Source: Alphaproteobacteria bacterium (lineage in GTDB: Bacteria; Pseudomonadota; Alphaproteobacteria; JAEULC01). From it: DNA of 27,019 nt. The stretch lies in contig JADZDN010000084.1 of NCBI GenBank assembly GCA_020851015.1, positions 1-27,019 on the forward strand. The letters run 5' to 3'. This document shows, piece by piece, positions 7,582 to 14,375 of the stretch. Under the pieces are notes generated by a model. It saw nothing but the letters and a program-made list of their open reading frames with translations, ran no database searches and was not told the DNA's origin. The position numbers were made by a program, and so were the translations under genes. Every line of letters begins with the position of its first letter. Positions within the stretch are counted from its first letter, which is position 1.

Positions 7582-9380
7582 GCCGCCGCCTTGTTGCTGG
7601 CGCCGATCAGCGCGATGAAGGCATCTTCCAGCGATGGGCGCGGCAGCTCCGCGGTCGCGACTCCCGCCTTCAGCGCGGCCGGGGTGGCGACCGCGGCCAG
7701 CCGTCCGCGGTCGATGATGGCGAGGCGGTCGCAGTACTCCGCCTCCTCCATGAAATGCGAGGTGACCAGCACCGTCACGCCGCCTTCCGCCAGCGCGGCG
7801 ATGCGCAGCCAGAAGGCGCGGCGCGTCAGCGGATCGACGCCGGAAGTCGGCTCGTCGAGGAACAGGATGGCCGGCTCGTGCATCAGCGCCGCGCCCAGCG
7901 ACAAGCGCTGCTTGAAGCCGAGCGGCAGGTCGTTGCAGGTGGAATCCGCCTCGGCGCGCAGCTCGAACTCGTCCAGCACCCAGTCGACGCGCCGGTCGCG
8001 CCGCCGCCGGTCGAGCCCGTAGGCGCGGGCGAAGAACGCCAGGTTCTGGCGCGCGGTCAGGTTGCCGTACAGCGAGAATTTCTGCGCCATGTAGCCGATG
8101 CGGGCGCGCGCGGCGGCGGCCGAGCGGCCAAGGTCGATCCCCGCCACGCGCGCCAGGCCGCCGCTCGGGGCCAGCAGGCCGCAGAGCATGCGGAAGATCG
8201 TCGATTTGCCGGCGCCGTTGGGGCCGAGCAGCCCGAAGATTTCGCCGCGGCGGACGCTGAAGTTCACGCGGTCGACGGCGACGAAGGAACCGAAGCGGCG
8301 GGTAAGGTCGCGCACGGCGATGATCTCGGCGTCGGCCGGCCCGTCCGGCACCGCGACCGCCGGCACCGCGACCGCCGGCACCGCGACCGCCGGCGCCGCC
8401 GGCGGCGTGCGCCGGGCGGGCGCCAGCCGCGCCACGAACTCGTCCTCCAGCTCCGAAACAACGGGCGTGACCGCCTGGGCCTCGAGAGCGGCCGGCGAGG
8501 GCGGGTTCGCGCCTTCGCGCAGCAGCAGGCGGACGCCATCGCCGCGAATGGCGGCGTCGATGACGCCCGCGTCCTGCATGGCCAGCGCCTGTACCCGCCG
8601 GCGCCCCGGAGGCGGCGCCTCGGCCAGCAGGACGCGGCCCGCGAGACGGCCGACGAAATCGCCCGGCGGGCCCTGGTCGAGCAGGCGGCCTTCGTGCAGC
8701 AGCAGAACGTGCCGGCTGCGCTCGGCCTCGTCCAGATAGGCGCTCGTCCACAGCACGGTCATTCCGTCGCCGGTCAGGCGCTCGACGATGCGCCAGAGCT
8801 GGCGGCGGGAGAGGGGATCGACGCCGACCGACGGCTCGTCCAGCAGCAGCAGGCGCGGCCGCGCCAGCAGCGAACAGGCCAGGCCCAGCTTCTGCTTCAT
8901 GCCGCCCGAGAGCTGGCCGGCCAGCCGGCCGGTGAACGGCGCCAAATCGGTGAAGGCCAGGAGCTCGCCGAAGCGCTGCCGGCGCTCGGCCCCGACGACC
9001 TGGCGCAGGTCGGCGTGTAGCGCCAGGTTCTCGGCCACGGTCAGGTCCTCGTACAGGCCGAAGCGCTGGGGCATGTAGCCGATTTCGGCCTGAACGCCGG
9101 TCGCGTCCACCGCGATGTCGTGCCCCAGCACGTGGATGCTGCCGCCGTCGGCCCGCAGCAACCCGGCGATCAAGCGCAAGAGCGTGGTCTTGCCGGCGGC
9201 GTCGGGCCCGACCACGGTGGTGATGCCGCCCGGGGCGATCGCGAAGGCGAGGCGATCCAGCGCGACGACGCTGCGGTCGCCCGCGCGGAAGCGCTTGGTC
9301 AGCTCGCTGACGACGATGGTGGGGGCGGGCTCGGCGGGGGCCGGATGAGCTGGGGCCGGATGGATGGAGGGCGGCGTCAC
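7578..9380 (-). CDS. ybhF: Fused double-ATPase subunit of ABC-2 exporter (YbhF-like)
   Basis: A 600-residue cytoplasmic protein with two ABC ATPase domains in one chain. The first (about residues 22-235) has Walker A GPDAAGKTT, signature LSGGMKQKLGLA and Walker B LLLLDEPSVGVD. The second (about 352-575) has Walker A GPNGAGKST, an altered signature LPLGFKQRLSLG and Walker B ILFLDEPTSGVD. They are joined by a linker that includes three copies of AVAVP, encoded by a perfect 15-bp repeat. GTG 9380 is chosen because it overlaps the stop of the upstream membrane-fusion gene (GTGA) and excludes 88 out-of-family residues; no good ribosome site is needed with such coupling. The length is close to E. 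coli YbhF (578) and not RbbA, which also carries a permease domain. Confidence 0.92.
   Translation of the reverse strand: MTPPSIHPAPAHPAPAEPAPTIVVSELTKRFRAGDRSVVALDRLAFAIAPGGITTVVGPDAAGKTTLLRLIAGLLRADGGSIHVLGHDIAVDATGVQAEIGYMPQRFGLYEDLTVAENLALHADLRQVVGAERRQRFGELLAFTDLAPFTGRLAGQLSGGMKQKLGLACSLLARPRLLLLDEPSVGVDPLSRRQLWRIVERLTGDGMTVLWTSAYLDEAERSRHVLLLHEGRLLDQGPPGDFVGRLAGRVLLAEAPPPGRRRVQALAMQDAGVIDAAIRGDGVRLLLREGANPPSPAALEAQAVTPVVSELEDEFVARLAPARRTPPAAPAVAVPAVAVPAVAVPDGPADAEIIAVRDLTRRFGSFVAVDRVNFSVRRGEIFGLLGPNGAGKSTIFRMLCGLLAPSGGLARVAGIDLGRSAAAARARIGYMAQKFSLYGNLTARQNLAFFARAYGLDRRRRDRRVDWVLDEFELRAEADSTCNDLPLGFKQRLSLGAALMHEPAILFLDEPTSGVDPLTRRAFWLRIAALAEGGVTVLVTSHFMEEAEYCDRLAIIDRGRLAAVATPAALKAGVATAELPRPSLEDAFIALIGASNKAAA
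8347..8391. repeat. Three tandem 15-bp repeats inside the ATPase gene
   Basis: The unit GGCACCGCGACCGCC (plus strand) occurs three times without mismatch at 8347-8361, 8362-8376 and 8377-8391. In the gene it encodes AVAVP repeated in the linker between the two ATPase domains (about residues 331-345). The length is a multiple of three, so copy-number change would lengthen or shorten the linker without a frameshift. Confidence 0.95.
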
Positions 9381-10390
9381 GGCGCGGCGGCCAGGCGGAT
9401 CGTCACCGGCATGCCCTGCCTCAGCGCGGCGTCGGGGTTGCTCACATGCACGCGCAGGCGATAGACGAGCTGCGTGCGCAGCTCGGGCGTCTCCACGGTC
9501 TTGGGCGTGAACTCCGCGGTGGGCGCGATGTAGCCGACCCAGCCCTGGTAGGCCTGGCCCGGCCGGCTGTCGGTCTGCACCTCGACCGGCATGCCAGGCT
9601 TGACCGCGCCCAGCAGGGTCTCGGGCACGTAGGTGCGGATCCACACCTTGTCGGTCAGCGCGACCGTGTAGATGGTCGAGTTCGGCAGCACGACGGCGCC
9701 GGGCTCATGCACGCGCGTCAGCACGATGCCCTGGCTGGGCGCGGTCAGGGTCGTGTGCTTGTAGCGGTTGCGGGCCAGATCGAGCGTCGCCTCCTCGGCG
9801 CGGAGCTGGGCGCGCGCCTGCTCGATCTCCTCGCGGCGCGGCCCGGCGACCGCGAGCGCTAGCGTCTCGCGCGCCGCCCTCAGGCGGCCGGTTGTCTCGT
9901 CGAGGGCGGCGCGCGCATCCTCGAAGGCCTGCTGCGCGACCGTGCCGGTGGCCACCAGCGCTTGGCGGCGGCGGAAGACCGCCTCGGCGTTCTCCTGGGT
10001 CGCGGTCAGCGTCGCCACGTCGGCGCGCGCGCGTTCGATCTCCTCGAGCCGAGAGCCGGCCTCGAGCTTGTCCAGCACGGCCTTCTGCGCGTCGCGGCGC
10101 GCTTCGGCGAGCCGCACGGCCTGGGCATAGAGTTCGGAATCCAGCACGGCCAGCACCTGGCCGGGGGCGACGGCGTCGCCTTCCTCGACCTTGAGCTCGG
10201 CGATACGACCCTCGGCGTCGAACGCCAGGTCGACCTGGCGGATATCGACATTCCCGTAGAGCAGCACGGTTTCCGGCGTGCCGCGCCCGCTCAGCAGGCC
10301 GCCCCAGGTCGCAAGCGGGCGGCGCGCCAGGAAAACGACGACCGCCACGGCCACCGCGATCGCGATCAGGACGACAAGCCAGCGGCGCAT
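9377..10390 (-). CDS. ybhG: HlyD/YbhG-type membrane-fusion protein
   Basis: A 337-residue periplasmic adaptor. A single N-terminal membrane anchor (about residues 4-22) is followed by a biotinyl-lipoyl-like half (GRIAELKVEEGDAVAPGQVLAVLDS), a long Ala/Arg/Glu-rich coiled-coil hairpin (about 85-205), the second lipoyl half (LTAPSQGIVLTRVHEPGAVV) and a C-terminal beta domain. This is the usual order for the family. It begins at ATG 10390 and its stop overlaps the ATPase start. It follows the universal stress protein gene by 55 bases, so one transcript from the FNR boxes near 11400 could cover all five genes. The outer-membrane partner is not in this window. Confidence 0.92.
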   Translation of the reverse strand: MRRWLVVLIAIAVAVAVVVFLARRPLATWGGLLSGRGTPETVLLYGNVDIRQVDLAFDAEGRIAELKVEEGDAVAPGQVLAVLDSELYAQAVRLAEARRDAQKAVLDKLEAGSRLEEIERARADVATLTATQENAEAVFRRRQALVATGTVAQQAFEDARAALDETTGRLRAARETLALAVAGPRREEIEQARAQLRAEEATLDLARNRYKHTTLTAPSQGIVLTRVHEPGAVVLPNSTIYTVALTDKVWIRTYVPETLLGAVKPGMPVEVQTDSRPGQAYQGWVGYIAPTAEFTPKTVETPELRTQLVYRLRVHVSNPDAALRQGMPVTIRLAAAP

Positions 10391-10445
10391 CGGCGAATTC
10401 CCGTATAGGGCGGCGGGGCCGCCCGAGACGCGGCGGCCCCGAAGC

Positions 10446-11303
10446 TCAATGTACCATGAGCACCGGGATCGTCGCGCCGCGCAGCATGTTCTCGGTCACG
10501 CCGCCGAACACCCACTCGCGCAGCCGGCTGTGGCCGTAGGCGCCCATCACGAGCAGCCCGGCGCCCGCCTCGCCAGCGGCGGTCAGCAGCATCTGCGCGG
10601 TGTTGCGCGATTGCGCATCCAGATGCCGGTGTTCCACTGCCGCATATAGGCGGCGCAGGGTGACAACAAGCCGCTCGGTATCGATCGCGGCCTCCTGGCC
10701 TCCTTCGCGGGCGGTAAGGACGACCACGCGCTTCGCCTTCGCCAGGAACGGCGCCGCCGCCCCGATCGCGCGGGCCGATTCCCGGCTCGATTTCCAGGCG
10801 ACGGCGATCGTTTCGATCGCCAGCGCGCCCTCCGTCGGCAGCAGGACCGGCCGGCCGGAATCGAACAGCGCCGCTTCCAGGGCGATCCGTTCCTCGGCGC
10901 CGAAGCGGGCAGGGCGTCCGAGGACCGTCAGGTCGGAACTGCGGGCGAAACGGGGAATCCACTCATTCTCGCGGCCCTCCTTGGCATGCCAGCCCGCCGT
11001 CACGCCACCCGTGCCGGCCCGCTCCGCCCCCAGCGCGAGCTTGGCGCCGTCGGCGAAGCGCTGGACCAGGGCGCGTGCAGCCACCTGCTGCGCGGCGGCT
11101 TCCTCCTCGAGCCGGTCCATCAGACCGGCGGAGAGGCCGACGCCGCCCTCGACCGCCAGGTTCGCCGCCATCTCGCCCGGGCTCGGCCGGACATAGAGAA
11201 AGTCGATGTGACCGCCGAAACGCGCCGCCACGTCCAGCGCGCCCTTGAAGACCGCGCTGTCGGTGTCGTTGCCGGTCACGGGAACGAGGATCGTTTTCGG
11301 CAT
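10446..11303 (-). CDS. Tandem universal stress protein (two UspA domains)
   Basis: A 285-residue protein with two UspA folds (about residues 1-150 and 155-285). The first begins KTILVPVTGNDTD and has no clear nucleotide-binding loop. The second ends LLVMGAYGHSRLREWVFGGVT, which fits the G-X2-G-X9-G ATP-binding pattern. ATG 11303 has GGAG nine bases upstream. FNR-controlled tandem UspA proteins are known from Pseudomonas and other microaerobic regulons, where they aid survival without oxygen; a similar role is inferred here. It has a paralogue at 16408-17244 whose final domain is closely similar (GAYGHSRLRE, FGGV, then PVLM). It is the first gene of the exporter operon. Confidence 0.93.
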   Translation of the reverse strand: MPKTILVPVTGNDTDSAVFKGALDVAARFGGHIDFLYVRPSPGEMAANLAVEGGVGLSAGLMDRLEEEAAAQQVAARALVQRFADGAKLALGAERAGTGGVTAGWHAKEGRENEWIPRFARSSDLTVLGRPARFGAEERIALEAALFDSGRPVLLPTEGALAIETIAVAWKSSRESARAIGAAAPFLAKAKRVVVLTAREGGQEAAIDTERLVVTLRRLYAAVEHRHLDAQSRNTAQMLLTAAGEAGAGLLVMGAYGHSRLREWVFGGVTENMLRGATIPVLMVH

Positions 11304-11397
11304 GATCGGTTACTCCGTCGGGCAAAAGCGCCAGCATGCGTACGGCAGGTTGGGACAATAACGTTGGCCCAGTAGAACCCGACTTGCCAAGCGGGCA

Positions 11398-11411
11398 TTG
11401 ACGTGGATCAA
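11398..11411 (-). promoter_or_regulatory. FNR/FixK box, proximal to the stress-protein/exporter operon
   Basis: TTGACGTGGATCAA, centre 11404.5. On the minus strand TCTACT at 11376-11371 sits about where a class II -10 belongs, giving a start near 11364 and a 60-base leader to the stress protein gene. It is paired with a second box exactly 35 bp away at 11433-11446. Confidence 0.88.
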
Positions 11412-11432
11412 GCAGGCCGGAGCGCCGCAGGC

Positions 11433-11446
11433 ATGATTTGGATCAA
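11433..11446. promoter_or_regulatory. Second FNR/FixK box, 35 bp from the first
   Basis: ATGATTTGGATCAA, one base from consensus, centre 11439.5. It would be at about -76.5 for the minus-strand stress protein promoter. For the plus-strand gene at 11561 the nearest -10-like sequence is TAGATA at 11477-11482, which places the box near -49.5. That is not a classical distance, so its effect on that gene is uncertain. Confidence 0.75.
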
Positions 11447-11560
11447 TGCCGCTTTGCCTCGGGCCCGGAGACTGGATAGATACGGTGGACGGCCTGGATG
11501 GAAAGCCCCGCCATCGCGGCCGGCAGGTGTTCCAGGGGAACCGACAAGGAGTGATGCGCC

Positions 11561-11923
11561 GTGGCGCTGCGTAAGATCCGTCTGGAGTTGGCCCGCTGCC
11601 CCGAGTTCCCAGAGGGCAGCGCCGGGCATGGCTATGAATTCGTGGCGCCGCTGGACAGCGCGGGCAACTTCGACGCCGCCGAATGGCGCAAGGCGCGCGC
11701 GAAATGCACCGTGCGGCGGTTCTGGGGCAAGGACCCCGCCGAATCCGGGGTGCTGGTCCATACCGGCAAGGGCCGCTGGGCCTTCTCCTATGTTCCCAAT
11801 GAGACCGACGACGACGAGCCGATCTTCCAGTTCGACCGCCACGTCTTCCGCCAGGGCGAATACGTGTCGATCACTGAGCATGACGGGGTGCAGCGGCCGT
11901 TCCGGATCGCCACGGTCGGCTGA
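11561..11923 (+). CDS. Conserved-looking small protein of unknown function
   Basis: A 120-residue soluble protein, not recognised. It is rich in aromatic and charged residues with alternating beta-like stretches (KIRLELARCPEF, GYEFVAPLD, VRRFWGKDP, RWAFSYVP, YVSITEHDG, PFRIATV), so an all-beta fold is likely. It has two cysteines (13 and 49), spaced unlike a redox or zinc motif. GTG 11561 is supported by AAGGAG about ten bases upstream. Coding character is strong and the frame is free of upstream extension. It lies divergent from the FNR-controlled stress protein, across two FNR boxes, so it may belong to the same regulon. No function is assigned. Confidence 0.8.
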   Translation: MALRKIRLELARCPEFPEGSAGHGYEFVAPLDSAGNFDAAEWRKARAKCTVRRFWGKDPAESGVLVHTGKGRWAFSYVPNETDDDEPIFQFDRHVFRQGEYVSITEHDGVQRPFRIATVG

Positions 11924-11938
11924 GCGCGGGTCGCCGGG

Positions 11939-12763
11939 TCAGGCGCCCGGGCGCACCGGCGGCCGGGGCCGGGTCGGCAGGTATTCGACCGTGGGCGAGT
12001 TGCGCACGGGCTGCGGATAGAGCGCCATCAGTTCCAGCACGTCCTCGGGCATGTCGGTATTGACCGTCAAACCAAGATGCCCCGCCTCGATCGGGGTGAT
12101 CGGGTAGTCGTGCGTCCAGCGCCCGCTGGTGAGAATGGTGGCGATCTCCTCGGCCTTTTCCTTCGCCATGTCGTCGGCCAGCAGTTCGACGCAGGCCCGG
12201 CGCACCTGCTCGGTCGCCTTGCGGCCGATATCGGCCAGGATCAGCGTCTCGTCGTCGATCTCGCCGATCGGTTTCTGCTCCACGACCTTCAGCAGCGAGG
12301 CCGCCGGGAAGTTCTTGATCTGCGGGTCGATCGGGCCCAGGACCGAATGCGGGCACAGCACGATCTGGTCGGCGGCCAGCGCCACCAGCGTGCCGCCGGA
12401 CATCGCCATGTGCGGCACGAAGACCGTCACCTTGGCCGGATGGTTGTTGATGGCGCGCGCGATCTGCAGCGCGGCGAGCACCAGTCCGCCAGGCGTGTGC
12501 AGGATCAGGTCCAGCGGCTGATCGGGAGAGGTCATGTGGATCGCCCGGATCACCTCCTCGGAATCGTCCATGTCGATGTAGCGCATCAGCGGGAAGCCAA
12601 GCAGGCTCATGGTTTCCTGCCGGTGCACCAGGGTGATGACGCGGCTGCCGCGGACGGACTGGATCTGGGCGATCTTGCGCTGGCGCAGCGCGATCAGCAC
12701 GCGCTGGCGCATCATCGGCCAGAATGCCATCGCAAGGAATATCAGCCAGAAGAATTCGCTCAC
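11939..12763 (-). CDS. ClpP-class membrane serine protease (SDH/SppA-like)
   Basis: A 274-residue protein of the serine dehydrogenase proteinase family (ClpP/crotonase fold). An N-terminal membrane segment (about residues 3-17, FFWLIFLAMAFWPMM) is followed by a basic stretch, then the ClpP-like core: DLILHTPGGLVLAALQIARAI supplies the oxyanion-loop glycines, and HMAMSGGTLVALAAD carries the likely nucleophile Ser. The later VLGPIDPQI is also typical. It probably acts at the cytoplasmic face of the membrane; targets are unknown. ATG 12763 lies 57 bases after the CBS gene stop on the same strand, so the two are likely cotranscribed from the FNR-boxed promoter upstream of the CBS gene. The last 20 residues are Pro/Arg-rich. 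Confidence 0.9.
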   Translation of the reverse strand: MSEFFWLIFLAMAFWPMMRQRVLIALRQRKIAQIQSVRGSRVITLVHRQETMSLLGFPLMRYIDMDDSEEVIRAIHMTSPDQPLDLILHTPGGLVLAALQIARAINNHPAKVTVFVPHMAMSGGTLVALAADQIVLCPHSVLGPIDPQIKNFPAASLLKVVEQKPIGEIDDETLILADIGRKATEQVRRACVELLADDMAKEKAEEIATILTSGRWTHDYPITPIEAGHLGLTVNTDMPEDVLELMALYPQPVRNSPTVEYLPTRPRPPVRPGA

Positions 12764-12820
12764 GAGTCCCCCTGCCGTGGCTGGGTGCCGGCGCGGCGTC
12801 GGGCAGCAGCGCCTAAGCGG

Positions 12821-13249
12821 CTACCATATACGCTCCCACAACCCGGTCTCCTCGTCGAGTTGGGCTTGTTCGAGGCCACGGAAATCGCCGCGCGAGACGA
12901 TGCCGATCACATGCTTGCCGTTGCCGACGATCGGCACGTGGCGGAAGCCGCCGTCCTGCATCAGCCGCAGCGCGTCCACGGCCGTGCTGCCCTTGGCCAT
13001 CGCGGCCGGGTTGGCAGTCATGACGTCCGCCAGCTTCGTCTTGGCCGGATCCTTGCTTTCCGCCAGCACGCGGCCGACGGCGTCGCGGCCGGTGAAGATG
13101 CCGACCAGGCGATCCTCGCCCTCGACCACCAGCACCGCGCCGCAGCGATGGTCGCGCATCAGCTTGCATGCTTCCTTCACCGACGCGCCGGACGCAAGCT
13201 TCACCGGCTTCTGGTTGCGGACCAGGTCGCCGACATGCCGTTGAGTCAT
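12821..13249 (-). CDS. Two-CBS-domain protein
   Basis: A 142-residue protein made only of a CBS pair (about residues 5-65 and 75-132; HVGDLVRNQKPVKLASGASV and KLADVMTANPAAMAKGSTAV). Such stand-alone Bateman modules bind adenine nucleotides or regulate partners; no partner is fused here. ATG 13249 has AGGGA close upstream. An FNR box at 13336-13349 with a correctly spaced -10 marks it as a low-oxygen gene. The ClpP-class protease gene follows. It is distinct from the CBS-BON protein at 4306-5001, which has longer spacing between repeats. Confidence 0.92.
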   Translation of the reverse strand: MTQRHVGDLVRNQKPVKLASGASVKEACKLMRDHRCGAVLVVEGEDRLVGIFTGRDAVGRVLAESKDPAKTKLADVMTANPAAMAKGSTAVDALRLMQDGGFRHVPIVGNGKHVIGIVSRGDFRGLEQAQLDEETGLWERIW

Positions 13250-13335
13250 GATCTGTCCCTTTTCTCAAGGAGGCGCTGGCGATGTCGCGCCGCGCAAGAA
13301 CCGAATCCTAATACGCAGGACAGGATGCGGCGACA

Positions 13336-13349
13336 TTGACATGCGTCAA
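13336..13349 (-). promoter_or_regulatory. FNR/FixK box upstream of the CBS-pair gene
   Basis: TTGACATGCGTCAA is a perfect inverted repeat (TTGAC/GTCAA), centre 13342.5. TATTAG at 13313-13308 on the minus strand is exactly at the class II -10 position, with a start site near 13301 and a leader of about 50 bases. Confidence 0.85.
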
Positions 13350-13355
13350 CCGCGG

Positions 13356-14369
13356 TCAAGGCGGCAACGCAAACGCGGCCAGCACCGGCGCGTGGAACGA
13401 ACCGAACCGGCGAGCTCCCGCCGGGGCATCGAGCACCTCGTCCGGAAGGCCCTGGTTGAACACCTCGGCGCGACGGCAGAGGCCCGCCAGGCCGCGGGAC
13501 ACCAGGATATGGTCGAGCATGACCGGTTCGCCGGCGTGGACGACGGAATAGCGGCGTTCCCGCGGCAGGCTCTGCTCCAGTGCCGTCATGGCGCGGGCCG
13601 CCACGGCAGGATTGCCGGTGTCGTCGGCGCTGCCCAGGATGATGCGCGCCGGCACTTCGCGGTGGTCGGCGTTGAAATCGCCGCATACCGCGATCAGGGC
13701 GTCCGGCTCGGCGTCGAACAGCCCATCGATGAACAGGCGCGCCTCCAGGGCCTGGCCGTTCCGTTTCAGCGCCGCGAGGTAGTACCCCTCGGCCCAGCCG
13801 GCGACGCTTTTCCAGACGAACGCGGACAGCTTCTGGCCTGGAATGGTGGCCGCCAGCGGCGCTTTCAGGTGAAGGTTGACGACGTGCAGGCTGCGTCCCG
13901 CCGGCAGCGCGAGGGCCGCATACTGGATCGGCCGGTCGAAGCGCGCCTCGATCCGGTCCTGGCCGCCGGTGACCGCGACCGTCAGCGGGGGCACCAGTTC
14001 GTGCCAGATCTGGCGGGACGCCGCGACCGTGTATCGTGACAGCACCACCAGGTTGTGGCGGTCGGCCGGCCCGACCCCGCCGGAACTCGTCATCGCTACG
14101 CGATGGAAGGCGGCATAGGGCGTCCCGGCCAAGAGCCGGTCGAGCGCGCCCAGCACGCGCTTCTCGTGCGGGCGCGTCTCCTCGGCATCGACCTCCTGCA
14201 GGCAGAGGATGTCGGCGTCGAGCCGCGCGAGATGCTCGCGCAGGACATCGACACGCATCTCCAGCGGCGCCTCCGCGCCGGTCCGCAGTCCGAGGCTTTC
14301 GACATTGAAGGTGGCGATACGGAATCCGGCGCCAGGCCGAACGCTCGGCGGTGCCGCGGTGCCGCTCAT
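13356..14369 (-). CDS. Endonuclease/exonuclease/phosphatase-fold protein
   Basis: A 337-residue protein of the EEP superfamily (DNase I, AP endonuclease and phosphodiesterase relatives). Motifs in order are FRIATFNVESLG (metal Asn), ILCLQEVDAEE (metal Glu), LHVVNLHLKAP, ALIAVCGDFNAD (catalytic Asp/Asn) and VMLDHILVS. The terminal SDH motif of the family is here SFH (residues 324-326): the His is kept but the usual Asp is Phe. Members of this fold cleave nucleic acids, lipids or small phosphodiesters, and the substrate cannot be assigned. ATG 14369 lies six bases after the phaC stop, so it is cotranscribed with phaC, an unusual partnership. No signal peptide is seen. Confidence 0.87.
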   Translation of the reverse strand: MSGTAAPPSVRPGAGFRIATFNVESLGLRTGAEAPLEMRVDVLREHLARLDADILCLQEVDAEETRPHEKRVLGALDRLLAGTPYAAFHRVAMTSSGGVGPADRHNLVVLSRYTVAASRQIWHELVPPLTVAVTGGQDRIEARFDRPIQYAALALPAGRSLHVVNLHLKAPLAATIPGQKLSAFVWKSVAGWAEGYYLAALKRNGQALEARLFIDGLFDAEPDALIAVCGDFNADHREVPARIILGSADDTGNPAVAARAMTALEQSLPRERRYSVVHAGEPVMLDHILVSRGLAGLCRRAEVFNQGLPDEVLDAPAGARRFGSFHAPVLAAFALPP

Positions 14370-14375
14370 CGGCCG

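Noticed and set aside
6454..8751. A single 765-residue ATPase-permease fusion on the minus strand
   Set aside because: The first half is the ATPase gene read out of phase; the true ATPase stop and permease ATG overlap at 7578-7581.
12064..12075. TTGACCGTCAA-like palindrome
   Set aside because: The spacer is too short for FNR and it lies inside the protease gene.
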